Below, piece by piece: positions 26,568 through 39,889 of a stretch of 64,000 bases of DNA. The translations under genes were made by a program, and so were the position numbers. The first letter of the stretch is position 1; every line of letters begins with the position of its first letter. Source of the stretch: Bryopsis sp. KO-2023 (Eukaryota; Chlorophyta; Ulvophyceae; Bryopsidales; Bryopsidaceae); the NCBI GenBank assembly GCA_030272585.1, contig BSYQ01000007.1, positions 3,848,001-3,912,000 on the forward strand. Direction: 5' to 3'. The notes under the pieces are model-generated. The model did not search any database. It worked only from the letters and a program-made list of their open reading frames with translations, and was not told the DNA's origin.

Positions 26568-28400
26568 GAAAAAAGGGGGGGAAGGGGGGGAGATTTAAAG
26601 GAAAAAAAAAAAGAAAAAAGCAGAGCAGAAAAAAAAACGGTCGCAAAATATGTGTTATCAATAATAAGAAATGAAAGGGCTCGAAAGAATTATCTTATTG
26701 GGGGGGGGAGGGGTTGTTAAAAATATATAGGATGTCAGACAGTCAAACGTTGCGTTGCCCTGTAGTGACCTGAAAAAAAAAGAAAAAAAAAGAAAAGATG
26801 TGTTTAGAACGTGAATATGTTTTTTTATATATATATATATTTGTGCATGTCCTGTGACTGGGGATTTATGTGGAGGATTTTATTTTGAAATTCGTCTTTT
26901 AAGAGTTTGAGAGAGAAAAAAAAAGGAGCCAACAAAAAAAAAATTGATGCGCCGGTTTGGATATGCAGGAGTGACGTGTTTTCAGTGTGATTTTTAGAAT
27001 GTTTTTTTTTTCGGGTGGGTTTTTAAAAAAGGGGGAGGGGAATTTGTATATATGCGGTCCTCGTTTAAAAAAAAAGGAAAAAAAAATACGATGGAATTAA
27101 AAACAAACAAAAAAAGCTTGCTTTTCGAAGAAAAAAAAATGCAGTAAAGAAAAAAAAGTAGAAAAAAAATCGAAAAGCAAAAAAAAAAAAAAGCTGAATG
27201 CTGCGGTGAATAAAGTGGCCCCCTGCCTTTTTGTTTGAAAAAAGTGAGAAAAGGTGAGGGGAAAAAGGTTAAAAAAAAAAGGAAATGAGGATGAGCGCGA
27301 TCAGGGTTGGATACCTTGCGATTCAGAAAAAAAAAGCTAGGAAAAAAAAAGCTGGAAAAAGAACCTTAAATATATATACATACCGTGGCAGCCCGAGGGC
27401 AAACAGAAATTTGCCTGGAGATGAGAAGAAGAGGAAAAAAAAGAGAGATCCAAAGTGACAAGACTGCAACATATATTTATTGAGAGAAAAAAGTGAGAAA
27501 AAATAGTGAGGGAAAAGAAAAAGTGAGAAAAAAAAAGAGTGAGAGAAACAAAATTACACGTAAAATGCGTTTTCTGATGTCTTCTGTGAGGAAGGTGGTG
27601 AAGGGCAGAGGTCGGTTTTTTTTCTGTACATTTGTTTGTTTTGTTTTGTTTTTTTGGATTTATTTATATACATATGTTTTTTTTTTGGTTTTTTTTTAGA
27701 TTCCCTGTTAGGTGCAATAAAAACGTAAAAGGGCACCAGTGATCAACTTGATGATTGGGATGCCGGTTCAATAAAATAAAAAAACCCCTCAGTGTCTCTC
27801 GGATGGGTTTTTTTTTTCCTCGTCTTATTTCGGAGATCATCGATGCGATTTTCTTTTGTACAATATGAAGTGCTGACTCCAAAAACAAAAAAAAAGATAA
27901 TGGTCTCTTTCCAAAAAAAAAAAAAATCCAAAAAGATAAGTGAAAGATGGCAATTGTGGTGTGGCTGATCTTGTCCAAACGAAAAAGAAAAATGGTTGTC
28001 TTGTTTTTGAAGGAGTAGAAAAAAAAAGAAAAGACTTTTTGTAATTACGAATGCGTTTTAATTGTTGTTTTTGTTTCATTGAAGATCCAACCAATGCAAC
28101 CAATCCAACCACTCCAATTTTTTTCGTAAGAAAGAAGAAACTAATGCTTTTTTTCGCTTCCATTGTGCGAAAATTGCGGTCACGTGATCGGTGGATAGAT
28201 CATACAAGAAAAATTAGCTTGCTGGGTTCTCGTTCGAATCCCAGCAGCCGCCGCATGCGTTCAACGCAACACAAAATCACAAATTTTCGTGTGCGGCTCA
28301 AGAGAGCGACACACAGGTGACTAATATTATCGTCACGTGCGCGCGCGATCCAGTCTTAAAACGCTTGTGGTGGTGGATCCATGCATCCGTTGTCCAAAGA
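26568..28400. other. Long A/T homopolymer-rich intergenic stretch
   Basis: It holds the fimbrin 3' flank, then about 1.5 kb of A-runs interrupted by single G/C, and the upstream region of the U-box gene. CACGTG occurs at 28181-28186 and 28334-28339. GGTTCTCGTTCGAATCCCAG near 28229-28248 resembles a tRNA T-arm, but no acceptor, D or anticodon arms fit around it. No gene is supported. Confidence 0.5.
28181..28186. promoter_or_regulatory. CACGTG palindrome upstream of U-box gene
   Basis: The hexamer sits in the palindrome GGTCACGTGATC 215 bp before the ATG at 28401. A second CACGTG lies at 28334-28339. Promoter function is inferred. Confidence 0.3.
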
Positions 28401-31400
28401 ATGAGTGCAGGGGCTGCCTTGTTCGACGGGACATTTTTGCGTAAGCTATGGAATGTGGTGACGAACATCCCCCGACTCTATGGGGGAGCTGGCCGGAAGC
28501 ATGCGGCGACTCTGCCAGACGACCCTTTCGATTTGGAGAACGACATCGACATTCCGGTGCGTCAGGATTTTTTTTTCGAATGTAATGCCAATGCGGCTTG
28601 AACCCCACGTGCGTCGTTTTTGCCTTTAAACGACCAAAAATAGGCCAAGAACTCAAACCCGGACGAAAAACCACAAGTTGATCGGATGGCTGCATGACAT
28701 TCAATTTTAGTGGTTGATTTTCTGTTGGAGATTTTTTTGAGGGGGGGTGATCCTATTTCGATTGTGAATGCAGGACGAATTCAAGGATCCGATTTCATTT
28801 TCGGTGAGTGTGGGCTCTTGACCGAAATCTGGTTAATCAGTTCAGTTGTCAAAACGCTCTTTTGCAACTCCCTTTTCACCTTTTAGCATTATGGTTTCCG
28901 AATGGGGACCCCCCTGCCAATCATTTCAGTTGCCTATTTTCTCAAAAGCTCTTTTCTCTTAATATATCAATTCCGTTTTTTTGTTTTTTTTGCTTTCTGA
29001 GCTGTCGACCCGAAAGCTGTGCAGACACTTTTTATTTTTTTTTTTTGGGGGGGGGGTAATGGATTACATCGAAGCTGAAATCCCTTTTGGGGTGCATCCA
29101 CGAAAAAGAAAAATAAAAAAATGATTGAGATGGGCCCAACCGCTCTGACAAAAATAAAATAAAATAAAACAAAATAAAATAAACCATGATTTCAGTAGCT
29201 GTGTTCCGGTTTTTTTCTTTTTTGAAAGGCGATGAAGGATCCTGTGGTGTTGGTTGCTACCGGGCAAGTGTATGACTACGATAATTTGAGGGAGTGGTTT
29301 GTCATGGGGAAGAGGGTTTGTCCATCCAGCAACAGGCCAGTTTGCGACGCCCATGTGAGTTCGAATCAACTGCTTACGTAATTACATTTATAATTAAAAT
29401 TGAAAAGCGATTGCTCACGTATTTTTTTATAAAGAAAGTCAAAATTGCTGACACATCTCGCCTATTTTAAACTTATTTTTTGTAAGTACATTTTGTCCGA
29501 AAAAAAAACTGCCACAAAAAGTGGAGCGCACATGGTTTTTCCTGGGAGTTTGTTGAGTCATCGTATGTGTGTGTGTGGATGTTTTGTTTTTTTACTTTTT
29601 CTAAATATTGAGCCCTGTCTGTGTAATTTGTAGTGGTGGTTTTTAGATATGTAGGCTACTTGCGTTAAAAGAGAGGATAAATTGTTGGCGTGCAGAGAAT
29701 GGCTTGCCGATCGCCCCTCCGGAAACCTATGACGATTTCGCTGGTAACTGACCCAGAGCAAAAGAAAAGGATAAAATGTATGCGAAAACCTCATGTAGCC
29801 CCATCCACTATTTCTTTGCAATTTTCTTGGATATTTTTGTTTCGCTATTCCTTTTTTTCAATGTTTTTTTGTTGATGCCAGTGAGATTGTATTGGAAGGT
29901 ACGAAATAATTGCATTTTATTTTGTTTAAATGAGTTGCTAAACTACATCGATAGCCACAAAGGAACAAAAAAAAAGAATCCCAAGTCTCCACTGAAACAG
30001 GCATGAATATTTATATTTCAACAAAAGTATATAATCATCTATACATATATATTTTTTATTTTTATTTTTCTCAGCCTCTTTTTTAATCCACCTATTTATA
30101 CCAAATCCTAAAATCCCCCATTCATCATTTCATAACATGGTAAAAGAACTCCAATCAACCTTACAGCTTCCTTACAGCTTCCCTTCTGTGTAAAAGATAT
30201 GTGTGTTTTTTCCATCAGAATTGGACGAAAAGATCCCCACTCATGTGAAAAATTTAAAATCGGGAATTTCCAAAGCTGTGCTGCAAGCGATGATCGACAT
30301 GAACAACATGATGTGCCGTTGGCAAGGGGAAACCGACAAAGCAACCGCAAGGTCCAAGGAAATCCAAGCCAAACTTCGCAACTGCATCATGGAAGACCTG
30401 ATTTTGGCAGTTCGATATGGGGATTCTTACATGCAGGTTGAAAACCGTTCGACTCTTCACCACGTTTCGATGGTTGGTCGATTTTCCCACCCCCCAACCC
30501 CGCTGAGAACCTCTTTCGGTTTTTCGCAAATTGCTGTTTGTGTTGCATATCTGAGGTTCGGCTTTGAGAATTTTTTTATCATCTCAAGGGGATGAGGTGT
30601 GTGCGTGTGTGTGTTTTTGAACTGTTGAAAAGGGCATTGCTGCAAATTTGTTGGGGTTTGCAGACACCGAAGAGGAATTCGGGTGGTTGACTGCATGTGC
30701 TGCAGTGCCGCTTTGCAACTTGCTGTTTTCGCCCAATCAATATGCCAACCAAGCCGCATCCAGGTGGGGAATTCCCTTCGATGTTCGGGTTTTCTTTCCC
30801 AAAAAGGATCTCTTTCACATTTGCCTGTTTTCCCTGATGGTGAAAAGTGCTCTCCTGTTCCCCCCTCCCCAAAAGGGGCCTGTACTAGGAAATCTGCTGA
30901 ACAGATTTAAAACTGAAAACCGCTGAGGGGGTGGGGGAAAAACCTTGTGAGTTGTTGGAGTTTACAACAGGTTGCTTTTTTTTTTTTGGGGGGGTAGTTG
31001 CTTTTTGTCTTTTTTTTTTTGGAAAGTACTCTAAAATTTCTTTCATTGAATTCAGGGTGATCATGAATCTATGTCGCCGAAATGAAAACAGCAAGGAGGT
31101 GTTCAGAAATGGAGGAATTGTGGAGGGAATGCTGAAACAGGTGATTCTCGTCCCCTTCCAAGTCACCCTCCCCCTCCTCAATAAATAAATAAATACAAAT
31201 ACAAAAATGCAAAAATAAACAAAAAAAATCCACATCAAAACCTCTCCATTGTTCCCCTCCGTTAATATCCTGGTGTTCCACAAGCAATACTCCACAGGAG
31301 AGAAAAAAAGGTGTATTTATTTATTTATTTATTTATTTATTTAGTTAGTTAGTTAGTTAGTTAGTTTGTTTGTTTGTTTGTTTGTTTCCCTGCGTGCATA

Positions 31401-32454
31401 TGATTTGGGTTGATTATGGTTGTGTGTGGTTTAGCTGCAAAGTCCGGATAAATTCCCTTATTGTCGATCGATGGCTGCGTCCTGTTTGTTTGGGATGGCA
31501 TCGGTGGCCGCATGCCGGGAAGAAATCGTGCAAAGAGGAGGAAAGCAGCTTTTGCTCGATGTGCTTGCAGAAACCACCTCACGATTCGAAAAAAGCGACT
31601 GCGCTCTGGCTCTGTTGGTAGTGGGTGTGTCAGAGGTAAATAATTAAAAAAAATTGGGAAAAAAAAAAAAAATTGAAAAAAAAATCCCATCCCACCTCAA
31701 TAAACGTTGGTTCACATCAAGATGCCCTTAAGAACTGCGAAAATGAACTCCAGTTGATATTTCAAAGTCCAAAAACGCAAAACGCATCTAACAAAATTCC
31801 TGGCATAAAATGCAGCTCCACTTGAGAACTGATCCAATCCTGTTGTTCCAACATCATAGTTTCTTGTGGATTTTTTTTCGTTTGATTGATTGTCTCTGTT
31901 TCTTTTTTTGTGTTTCTTACTTCTGTGTTTTTTTGCGGGGGTCTTTCGATGTTTTGACACACTTCTGTGCTCGACGTTTGACGATGATTTACTTTTCACA
32001 AATAGGAGGATCTTGCACCTCTCGTTTTCGAGCTGAAAGACCTCTTCAGGCTGTCGTATTGTTCGAGTGCGTGGTTGAAAGGAGAGGTGGAGTCGCCACA
32101 AGACGGATTGACCTCCACCGACAGGGCCAGAATAGAACTCCTTCATGTGAGTTGTTCCATTTCTTTTCTGGTGCTCCATTTCGTTTTCGAAATTTACGGA
32201 TGCTGAAATCGTTCTGCTTGTGGATATGGTGGCGGACCTCTCTACAGAGGTCAGTGAACAGGAGTGCAGACATTGACATTGAAGAATTCGGGTGGCTTCA
32301 TGATCTGAATGGCGAAATTGAGCTGGATACTGACGACAGCGATCCAGATGAGGAGGAAATTGGCAGAGCTGTAGTTGTTACTGACAGCAGCAGTGAGGAG
32401 GATGAAGATGAGCATCCTGCTGAACCCCCGGAAATTCAAGCTGCCGAACTGTGA
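28401..32454 (+). CDS. U-box / armadillo-like E3 ubiquitin ligase
   Basis: Probable E3 ubiquitin ligase. Exons 28401-28556, 28774-28803, 29229-29354, 29647-29743, 30219-30436, 30675-30763, 31056-31140, 31435-31635, 32006-32146 and 32248-32454 sum to 450 codons (449 aa). A 52-residue N-terminus is followed by the U-box (about 53-125): DEFKDPISFSAMKDPVVLVA, TGQVYDYDNLREWF, KRVCPSSNRPV and a closing INCWRAENGLPIAPPE. An alpha-helical armadillo-like region follows (AACAAVPL-type ...TACAAVPLCNLLFSPNQY, AASRVIMNLCRRNENSKEVF, SCLFGMASVAACREEIVQRG). The C-terminus is acidic (TDDSDPDEEE ... SSSEEDEDEH). The acceptor at 30675 is the least certain: it keeps the frame, but a stronger-looking AG at 30663 does not. 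The gene lies tail to tail with the RSP7-like gene, 360 bp apart. Confidence 0.85.
31315..31388 (+). repeat. Compound tetranucleotide microsatellite
   Basis: An intron of the U-box gene holds about seven TTTA units, then about six TTAG units, then about seven TTTG units without a break. The three blocks differ by one base per unit, which suggests stepwise mutation of one ancestral array. Confidence 0.93.
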
Positions 32455-32814
32455 ATGCATGATTGGCTGCATGCTCACTTTCCTGATGTATGTCCACATA
32501 GGAAGTGGCGTGGGTGCAGCTGAATGTTGGTCTGATTGGACGATTTCCCTGCTGGCTTTTTGTTTTGTTGGAAACCAGTAGCTGTGCATCCTTCCGTACT
32601 TTTCAAGGCATATATATATATATATGTACACGTTGGATGGAGATAGAAAACATGGAGCGTTGGGGAGTTTTTGTTGGAAAGGAGGGACTGGTCGAGTTTC
32701 AGTTTCTGTAAAGTAATGTCATTGCAAGCAAAACCACTTTCCTGAGTGGTGTTCATCCTTCTCAAAATTGTGCTCCGACACCACCCCTCCAAAAAAAATG
32801 AGCTGTCTTCTTTT

Positions 32815-34742
32815 TCACCCCTCGTCCGTCTGGGAAACGTACTCTTCGATGATGTTTTCCTGAGTCACGTGGTCGAGCATGTGCGTCCAAAAGTCGGACA
32901 GCTCCTTGTAATCGATATTTCCGTTCGAGTCTGCGTCGATCGCGACAAAGATCGTGTCCAAATGCTGCTTCGGAATTTGAAACTTGTCGCCGCCAGCGCT
33001 GGCCAGCTTCTCCACAACGTGCTTGATTTGTTCGACTGTCAAGTATCCGGTGCCATCGGTGTCTGCCTCCTTGAAAGTTTGCTCCAAGAGCACCTGCTCA
33101 CAACAGCCATTCCAGTCGACACCAACACACTCACGAAAAGATTCAGACCTCACCGAGCGGTTTTCCTCAAAACGTACCTTCACTGTGTCTGGGCTGGCAA
33201 AACTCATTTGCTGCACACCCTCTGCTTGTGACAGCTTGTGGATGGCGTCTTGCCTGAGCCTGCGCTTCTCCAAGTTGTACAGGCTTGCAACTTTTTCGGC
33301 GACGAACCTGGCGACCTTATCGTAGTCCATCTGCAGACAAGCCAGAGCATTGTCATTTCTTACTGAGATAGATCTGTTTCCGTCCAGGCCAAACTCGTGC
33401 GGACTGGTTATGTGTGTGGAGGGGGGGAGGGGATGTGGGAGAGCGGTGCAATCACGTGCCTCCTGTTTTTCACCCAGCTCCACACAGGAGAGAATGCTTG
33501 CAATCTGAAACGACGTCAATCCCAAGCCATCAAGCGACTTGGCTCTGATGATTTGCTTGACGGTTTGCAGCGGCAGCACTCCAGTCTGGCCTTCATCAGC
33601 TATAGAGAATGCGCTCAGAATATCCTCAAAAACGTCCTGGGAAGCGGGCAGCTGCACGAGACACAGGGTATGTCCTGTTGTTACGCTGTCGAGGCACCGT
33701 CAAAGCCACCCAACTGGAGATATGATTGTTTCTGGCAGAGGGGAGGCTGGCCTACTTGATTCGTTTCCAAAACGTCTGCGTGGCGCTCTTTCACTACATC
33801 GAAGCAGTTCACGACCACTTCCTCCCAGTTAACTTCATCATTTTTACCAATCTGGAGGCTCCCCAGAATCAAATTTATGTCTTTCCTCGTGAGCCCAAGC
33901 TCGGACGAACACAAACATTGCTTGAAGTCTAGCCGCGCCATCTTGTCCTGGCCCTTGGAGGCCTTCTTCAAGACGGTACCGAGATGCCTCTCGAAATCGA
34001 CTTTCGACACTCCATTGATCAGGAAGTTGCATTTGCTCTCTGACCCTGGTTTTGCAGTCTGTGGAGCGCAGAACAAATTTCTAGAAAATCCTCTCCCTCC
34101 TGCCACTTGACGTTTTTGAGGCCAGTGCAACACGAGAACCTCACCTTGTGCGTGTGGATGATATTTGTTACGGTAGGAACGAATTCCGTGTAGTTCACCA
34201 GCCCCTCATCGTTTTCGTCCGCTTCCGCCAACAAGCTTCGAATCTGTCTGTATGTGAGGGTAGCGTGGATTTAGTACGTCTTCGCTGAAAGCCTCCTGTA
34301 ACAAACTAGTCGCAGGGAATCATGATGTTCAAGCAAGGAGGTCATAATAGAAAGGGCACGCACCGTGCGTTCAAGTGGAGATCGTGGTGCAAGAGCACTT
34401 GGGAGATTCCACGCCTGTCCAAGTACCCGCTCTGATCTTCATCAGCTTCGGCAAAAAGACCTGCAGTGACACGACCAACATAAACTGAGAAACGAAGAAA
34501 CGGCCGATTTCACTCACGATGTACAACGAAACAAGACTCAGAATGGAGGCGGAGCGTCCATCGTTGCACACAATACTCACGAAGGACAAGCTCTTCCAGC
34601 TCCTGCTCTGTTAGGGACTCGAGAGCATCTCCCTGTCGATCTCCACCCTGGCTTTGCTCGATCAACTCAGCGAAATAGCGGGCGCCAAACTCGTATATGT
34701 TTGCTGGCTGGAACGAGGCAAACACGAGAGAAGTCATGTCCG

Positions 34743-34782
<40 letters not shown>

Positions 34783-34981
34783 ACCCAACCTCGCATCGTC
34801 GAGAAAGGTAGGGAAGGAAGACTTTGGACCTCAATCAGGCCTGATTGCATCCCTGAAACATAACATCTTTCTGCTCCTAGTGCTGTCTTGCCTGTGCCCT
34901 CAGGACCTCCCTTGCCAGCGACTTCAGAAGAGGTGTGAACCCCTCTGGAATGGTGAACTGCTGTTGGTACTTGGACGACAT
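32815..34981 (-). CDS. RSP7: RIIa / EF-hand protein, radial spoke protein 7-like
   Basis: Likely ciliary radial-spoke component. Exons in gene order: 34892-34981, 34581-34707, 34364-34460, 34145-34247, 33756-34058, 33484-33651, 33178-33330 and 32815-33093 (1320 nt, 439 aa). Residues about 9-45 form a dimerisation/docking RIIa fold (FTIPEGFTPLLKSLAREVLR then AQPANIYEFGARYFAELIEQ). EF-hand-like loops follow: DEDQSGYLDRRG, DENDEGLVNYTE, DEGQTGVLPLQT, DTDGTGYLTVEQ and DADSNGNIDYKE. The combination RIIa plus several EF-hands is that of Chlamydomonas RSP7. The first intron has a GC donor (CACAG|GCAAGA) and splits the RIIa helix pair exactly between AQ and PANIY. The 33484 donor is less certain, because it shortens one EF loop. 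The gene is head to head with LTV1. Confidence 0.8.
34745..34786. repeat. CA dinucleotide microsatellite
   Basis: About 18 CA units lie in the first intron of the RSP7-like gene. Confidence 0.95.
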
Positions 34982-35283
34982 CCTCTTTTCTCTCTTTCCT
35001 TGGAATATCGATGGCTGCGTTGGGTTTGAGGGCGTTGCACGTACCCCTTGAGATGCTTCCACAAAGTCGTCAAGGGGACTTTTGTGTGGGGCGTCGGATT
35101 ACGTGTATTTCTGGAGGTCGAAGCGCGCAGCCATGTCTGACATTTTCTTGTCTTTTGACCTGTGGATTTTCCTCCTTGCTGGTGCGCTGGGGGAAAGGAA
35201 AGTTTCAGCAGGGTCTGAAAAGGAGCGGAAAGGCGCCGGACAGAAAAAAGCTGGGCAAAAAGCTGGCGAAATTCTGAAGGAAG
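34982..35283. promoter_or_regulatory. Shared divergent promoter, RSP7-like / LTV1
   Basis: 302 bp separate the divergent start codons. There are no long homopolymers and the composition is mixed. It probably carries both 5' UTRs and promoters; no specific site was recognised. Confidence 0.5.
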
Positions 35284-38200
35284 ATGGGTCGCTCCAGGAA
35301 ACCGTTTGTCGACAAGAAAAAGGCCGTCACTTATCGGCTGGTCTTCAAAAGCTCGGAGTATGGAGAGGAATCCCAAGAGCGAGTCTTCGTCCCCGTGCGG
35401 GGTCCTGCAGGGGATGAGTATTCCGACGTCGGGAGCTCGTACGAGGGACCGGGGCCCATGTCGGCAGCGATGGCGCATCAGCTTTTCTTTGGAGGAAGCG
35501 AATGCGAAGCGACCGAGGAGCAGCGAGAGGAGATGATATCGTTGGGCTTGCCTGACGATGGGTACAACTATTTGCAGCACGTGAGGACGGTCGGAAAAGG
35601 GAAAGCAAGTCTGGAAAAGATTGAAGAGGAGCCCCAAGTGCAAGTTGAGACAGGTGAGTTATTGTTGATAGACGGAAGGGGAAAATTCTTTTCAAGGAAT
35701 GGAGGTTGTGGGTTGGCTTAAAAATCTGTAGTGGAAATGGCTGGTTTTCCTTTGAAAGTTTTAGTTGAGTTCACTCAATAGAACCTGGGGAAGATGAAAT
35801 ATGTTTCTTTAAAAAAAGGAACAAATATTCCTAGGATGGATCGGAAAAAAAGTGGCAGTGCTTGGGAAGAGAGGAGGGGGTTTGATGGGGGTGTTTTTTT
35901 TGTTTTTTTTTAAGAGTCTGTGGGGACCAGTGGTGCTGGAGGTGTGGTTGCTTCAAATTTTGAGCCTCCTACAGAAGACAGGAAGCTTGTGAATGCCCGA
36001 GCCTTGACCGCCGTCGAGGAAGTGGATGAGGTAGGTAAGAAGAGAAACGGAGAGCTCAGGGGAATTTGGGAATTTGGTTCAACGCGCATATATGGATAAG
36101 CATGATTGTGCTATTTTCAGAATGTATAGACATGGTTTTGATTTCTTTTTTTCTTTTTTTTTTGATGATTGAATTCCGAGAGGACGAAAAAACAGAAAAA
36201 GGCTGGGCGACGAAAATCATGTGCAATTTTAAAGCCTGGTTGAATGATTTAGCCCAGCCTCGCTCCCTGCATTTTTTTTTTTGGTCAGTTTGTTTGGTTT
36301 CTTCTTTTTATGTTAAGTTTTGTATAAATGCTGGAATTGGGGGGAAAAAAAAGGAAGAAATACCCTGGTGGTGTTGAATAAAAAGAGTATCAATAAAAAT
36401 AATATGAAGAATATACATCTTTGGTGTTTCAATTCAGGATGCTGCGGATTCTCGGATCGGGACGACGAGTGCTTTCTCCCGTGAAGTGGAGGGCGTGCGT
36501 GGGCAATGTGAGCGTCAAGCAATTTTGCCCTTTTGTATCAAAAACAATCGAAAACCCAGAACCTTCAGATTTAGCCAACAATTGCTCTTTCTATTGTGCA
36601 CCCAGCTAAACACCCCCCCAAAAAAAAATCTGAAGTTCATTTTTGGTCAGAAGAAAACCCACAAGTTGCAAGTTTTTTGCAGACAGACTTGGCTGATGGT
36701 TTGCTGCTGTCATTCCTTTTTTTGCATTGGGCTTGACCTGTCCTCCCGGTGGTCACCAGAGAAGTTCAGATTGGGTATTTATGTATGTGTGTGTGTGTTT
36801 TTCAGTTGCAAGGGAAATCGAGGATCTCGAAACTTTCATGCACGATTTCAATACCTCCACCATCGAGGAGATCGATGAAGGGGGTGTCGGTGATTTGTTG
36901 GACGATTTTATTGTGCAAGCGACACAGGTACGAATTCTTAGTCAGACAGAGTGCCATGCATTGTTTCGTCTTATTCCATCCTTATCAAACTGGGATTATA
37001 TGCTGGTTTGGTGAAGGAAAAACCAACACTAGCCCATTGCCCACCAGCAAAAACTTGGGTTAGCATCCAGAATTACTCCGCATCGATCGACCCTCTTTGT
37101 GAACAATTCTTTAAAAACCATACGACGCTTCAAAAAAAGGTTACACACCCCTGAAATTTTTTCAAAACGTCATATAGATCTTACACGAAGACAAGTAATT
37201 ATTCACATTTTCTGACCTGCTTTCGAAGCCTCGTATAGTATGTGTTACGTTTCATGGGAGTGGTGGTGTTTTTTTTTGGTTAATTCAGGCAGGGGAGGGA
37301 GAAACCACGCTGATGGGCGATGCTCGGGTTCGGGACGGACCTCGTCGATTGGCGATGCCCACCGATTTGAGTGAGGATGAGGATGAGGATGACCAGGATA
37401 TCATAGAATTCGACTACATGTCGAGATATGCAGACACCCTGGGCAGCAAAGGCTTGGGAAACCGCTCCATGTTTTCGGAGAAATGGGTGGGCACTTCTGC
37501 GTCTGATCTGGAAGGGAGGAGGGAGAGGAATGATCAATTAACTTTGCTGGATGAAAAGTGAGTTGTCATTTTAGGGAAAGAAAGGGGGGGGAGGGGGGGG
37601 GATATATATATATATATAACCTAAAACACATTTCCGTGAACGGGCTGTATTAGGCCTTTTGGCCTTGTGTATAATCATTTCAATTAAAATAATAGTTAGA
37701 TGTGGACTCCTCAATATGTGCCTTTCCATAGAAATCTCCCAAGCAGCAATCCAATGAATGCATGTGGCATACCAATAAACGGCTTTCAGAACCCTTTCGC
37801 TGGGCGTACATTCTCTTGCTGATCGACAAGAGCTGCTGGGAAGCCGAACTCACTGCTTCCTGTGGTCATCCCCATCCTAGATTCGAGAACATGTTGCTGG
37901 ATTATGACGATGATGAGCTGGGCGGCCTCGAAGAATGTGCAGACACCATTCAGGGGGGACAGGAGCTCCGTGAATACGCTCCAGAAATAGAAATTTTCGT
38001 CGATGACATAAAGGCACATGGCCTCAAAGCTCTGGTTCCGGAGCCGAAATCCGTCTGCATTTTCGACAAGGATGATGATGTGTTGAGAATCACCAGGGAC
38101 CTGGACAACGCAGCATTCAAAGGTGGGTAGGAATGTCTGCATAGGTATTTTGTCGATGTTAAATGTGGACCTCCCCCCCCCCTTTTTTCTTCCTCGGTTG

Positions 38201-39214
38201 CTTGATCTGGGGTGTCTTTCTGGAAAGCCTGCTGTGAGAACTCCTTGAAAAACCGTTAGACAGATTTTTGATTTTTTGGGTTTTTTTTTTGGGGGGGGGG
38301 TACGCATCTCTTAGTTTTGTGAAGAGCAACCGTTGGGCTGATGTCCAATCGTCCGCTGTTGAAGGTGTATCATTTTAATCAATCAATCGGGTGCACCAGC
38401 AAATGCCAGTTTGGCATCAGGGGGTTCACCTGAGAATCAGATAGGCTGACATCGGCCATTGACATGGAGGTTGGTTGTTTTTTTTTGTTTAACATCGATC
38501 CAGGGCGAAGGAGAATTGGCAGAGATGAATGGGAGGATGTGCTTGTGTGTGTGAGAACCAATGCCGAACGGCTGGACTGCGAAACGGTTTTGTCGTATCG
38601 ATCAAAGACTTCTTCGTACCAGCCCAGCAGAATCGACGTGGTTCGCAGCGAAAAGAAGAAGGCCCCTCCTCCATCGAAGATCGACACCTCAGGTGTGCAA
38701 TCTTTCGGAACATTTTTGCAGGGGGCTGATTGAGAAAAATTTCGGTGCAAATCCGGAAGTGGAAAAGAATGCAGGAGTTTTCATTGGATCGTTGTGCCCA
38801 TGTTTTTTTTTCAAGAGCCAGACTCTGGAGTGGGTGGTGCGTTCGCTGTTTTTGGGGTTGGCTGATGTGGATGGTTTGAAAAATTTGACAGGGCAAATCA
38901 AGCTGTCTGCAAAAAGTGGTTTTCCGTTGGAGGCTCTAGAAGCCATCAACAATCGACACGAAGAAGGAGAAGAAGAAGAAGAGGACCGATCCAGCGGGGC
39001 CACCATTGACACGGAGTCTGTCATTTGTACAGAGAGGAAGAAAGGCGAAAGCCCCCAAGAGAGGAAAGCTCGAAAGGCTGCGGTGAAGGAAGCCCAGAGG
39101 CAAGCCAGAGTGGACAAAAAGCAGCTGAAGATGATGTATCGACAGGAGCACACGAATCAACAGAAGCGTATGGCTGGAATCATTACTAAGAATGCGTCGA
39201 CGGTGGTCCTGTGA
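35284..39214 (+). CDS. LTV1: Ribosome biogenesis factor LTV1
   Basis: Assembly factor for the 40S ribosomal subunit (nucleus to cytoplasm). Exons 35284-35653, 35915-36030, 36438-36507, 36806-36927, 37289-37557, 37881-38122, 38504-38692 and 38892-39214 sum to 567 codons (566 aa, somewhat longer than yeast and human LTV1). Signature pieces: N-terminal RSRKPFVDKKKAVTYRLV, LGLPDDGYNYLQHVRTVG, an acidic middle (SEDEDEDDQDIIEFD), FENMLLDYDDDELGGLEE, RLDCETVLSYRSKTSSYQP, and the basic C-terminal helix ESPQERKARKAAVKEAQRQA. The last is where LTV1 contacts pre-40S particles. The final acceptor at 38891 was chosen because it alone keeps frame with the 38692 donor. Identity is firm. Confidence 0.92.
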
Positions 39215-39889
39215 GGGTGCAGATTTCCTTTCAGCTGTGTCGTGCGTTGGGGTTTAGTGGAGGTTAGATAGGAGGTGGTCGACCTGGCATTACCCTTTTT
39301 GGTTTTCTTGTTGTTGGAGATAGGGATGGTTTTGTTGGTTTTTGTAGCCGCGCCGTGGGGAAAAAAATGGGGCTGATCATGGGGTATGCAGGCAAGGAGA
39401 GCATGATTTAATTGATGGTTCAAGAGGGATGAAACAAGATTGCTTCCCTCAGTTTGCAGGGTTCGAATACGCTTTGCACAGGATATGTCCTTGTAGAAAG
39501 ATGAAAGAGTCTGGGATGTTATTGATATGATTTACAGAAGGCACTGTCGGCCTGGCAGGCAGAGAGAGGCCCAATCAAAGCTGCAAGAGAGGGTGAAAGG
39601 TGAAAGCAATTATGGGAATTGACCGAGCTCTTGTGATATTTGCTTTTTCCAATGGTAGACTGACGAATGGTCCTGCGAAAATAGATGACTAAACATATCA
39701 TAACTTATATTAGTATTCCCTCGCTCCTGTTTTGGTTGTTTCCATTTTTAAAGCAGAGGGAAAAGAGAAGAGGTCCACTTAAAAATGTCATGAAAAGAAC
39801 AAGTGAAGTTTTGAAAGAAGGAAATTCAGATGGATAGAGGCAAGTTGCCTGGAGACAAAGATCCCAGTATTTCAATATAAACAGATCGA
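39215..39889. other. LTV1 3' flank
   Basis: Unique-looking intergenic DNA with no supported gene, repeat or hairpin, leading into the mobile-element cluster. Confidence 0.45.

Noticed and set aside
28229..28248. tRNA T-arm-like GTTCGAATCCC upstream of the U-box gene
   Set aside because: No acceptor, D or anticodon arms fit at tRNA spacing on either strand.
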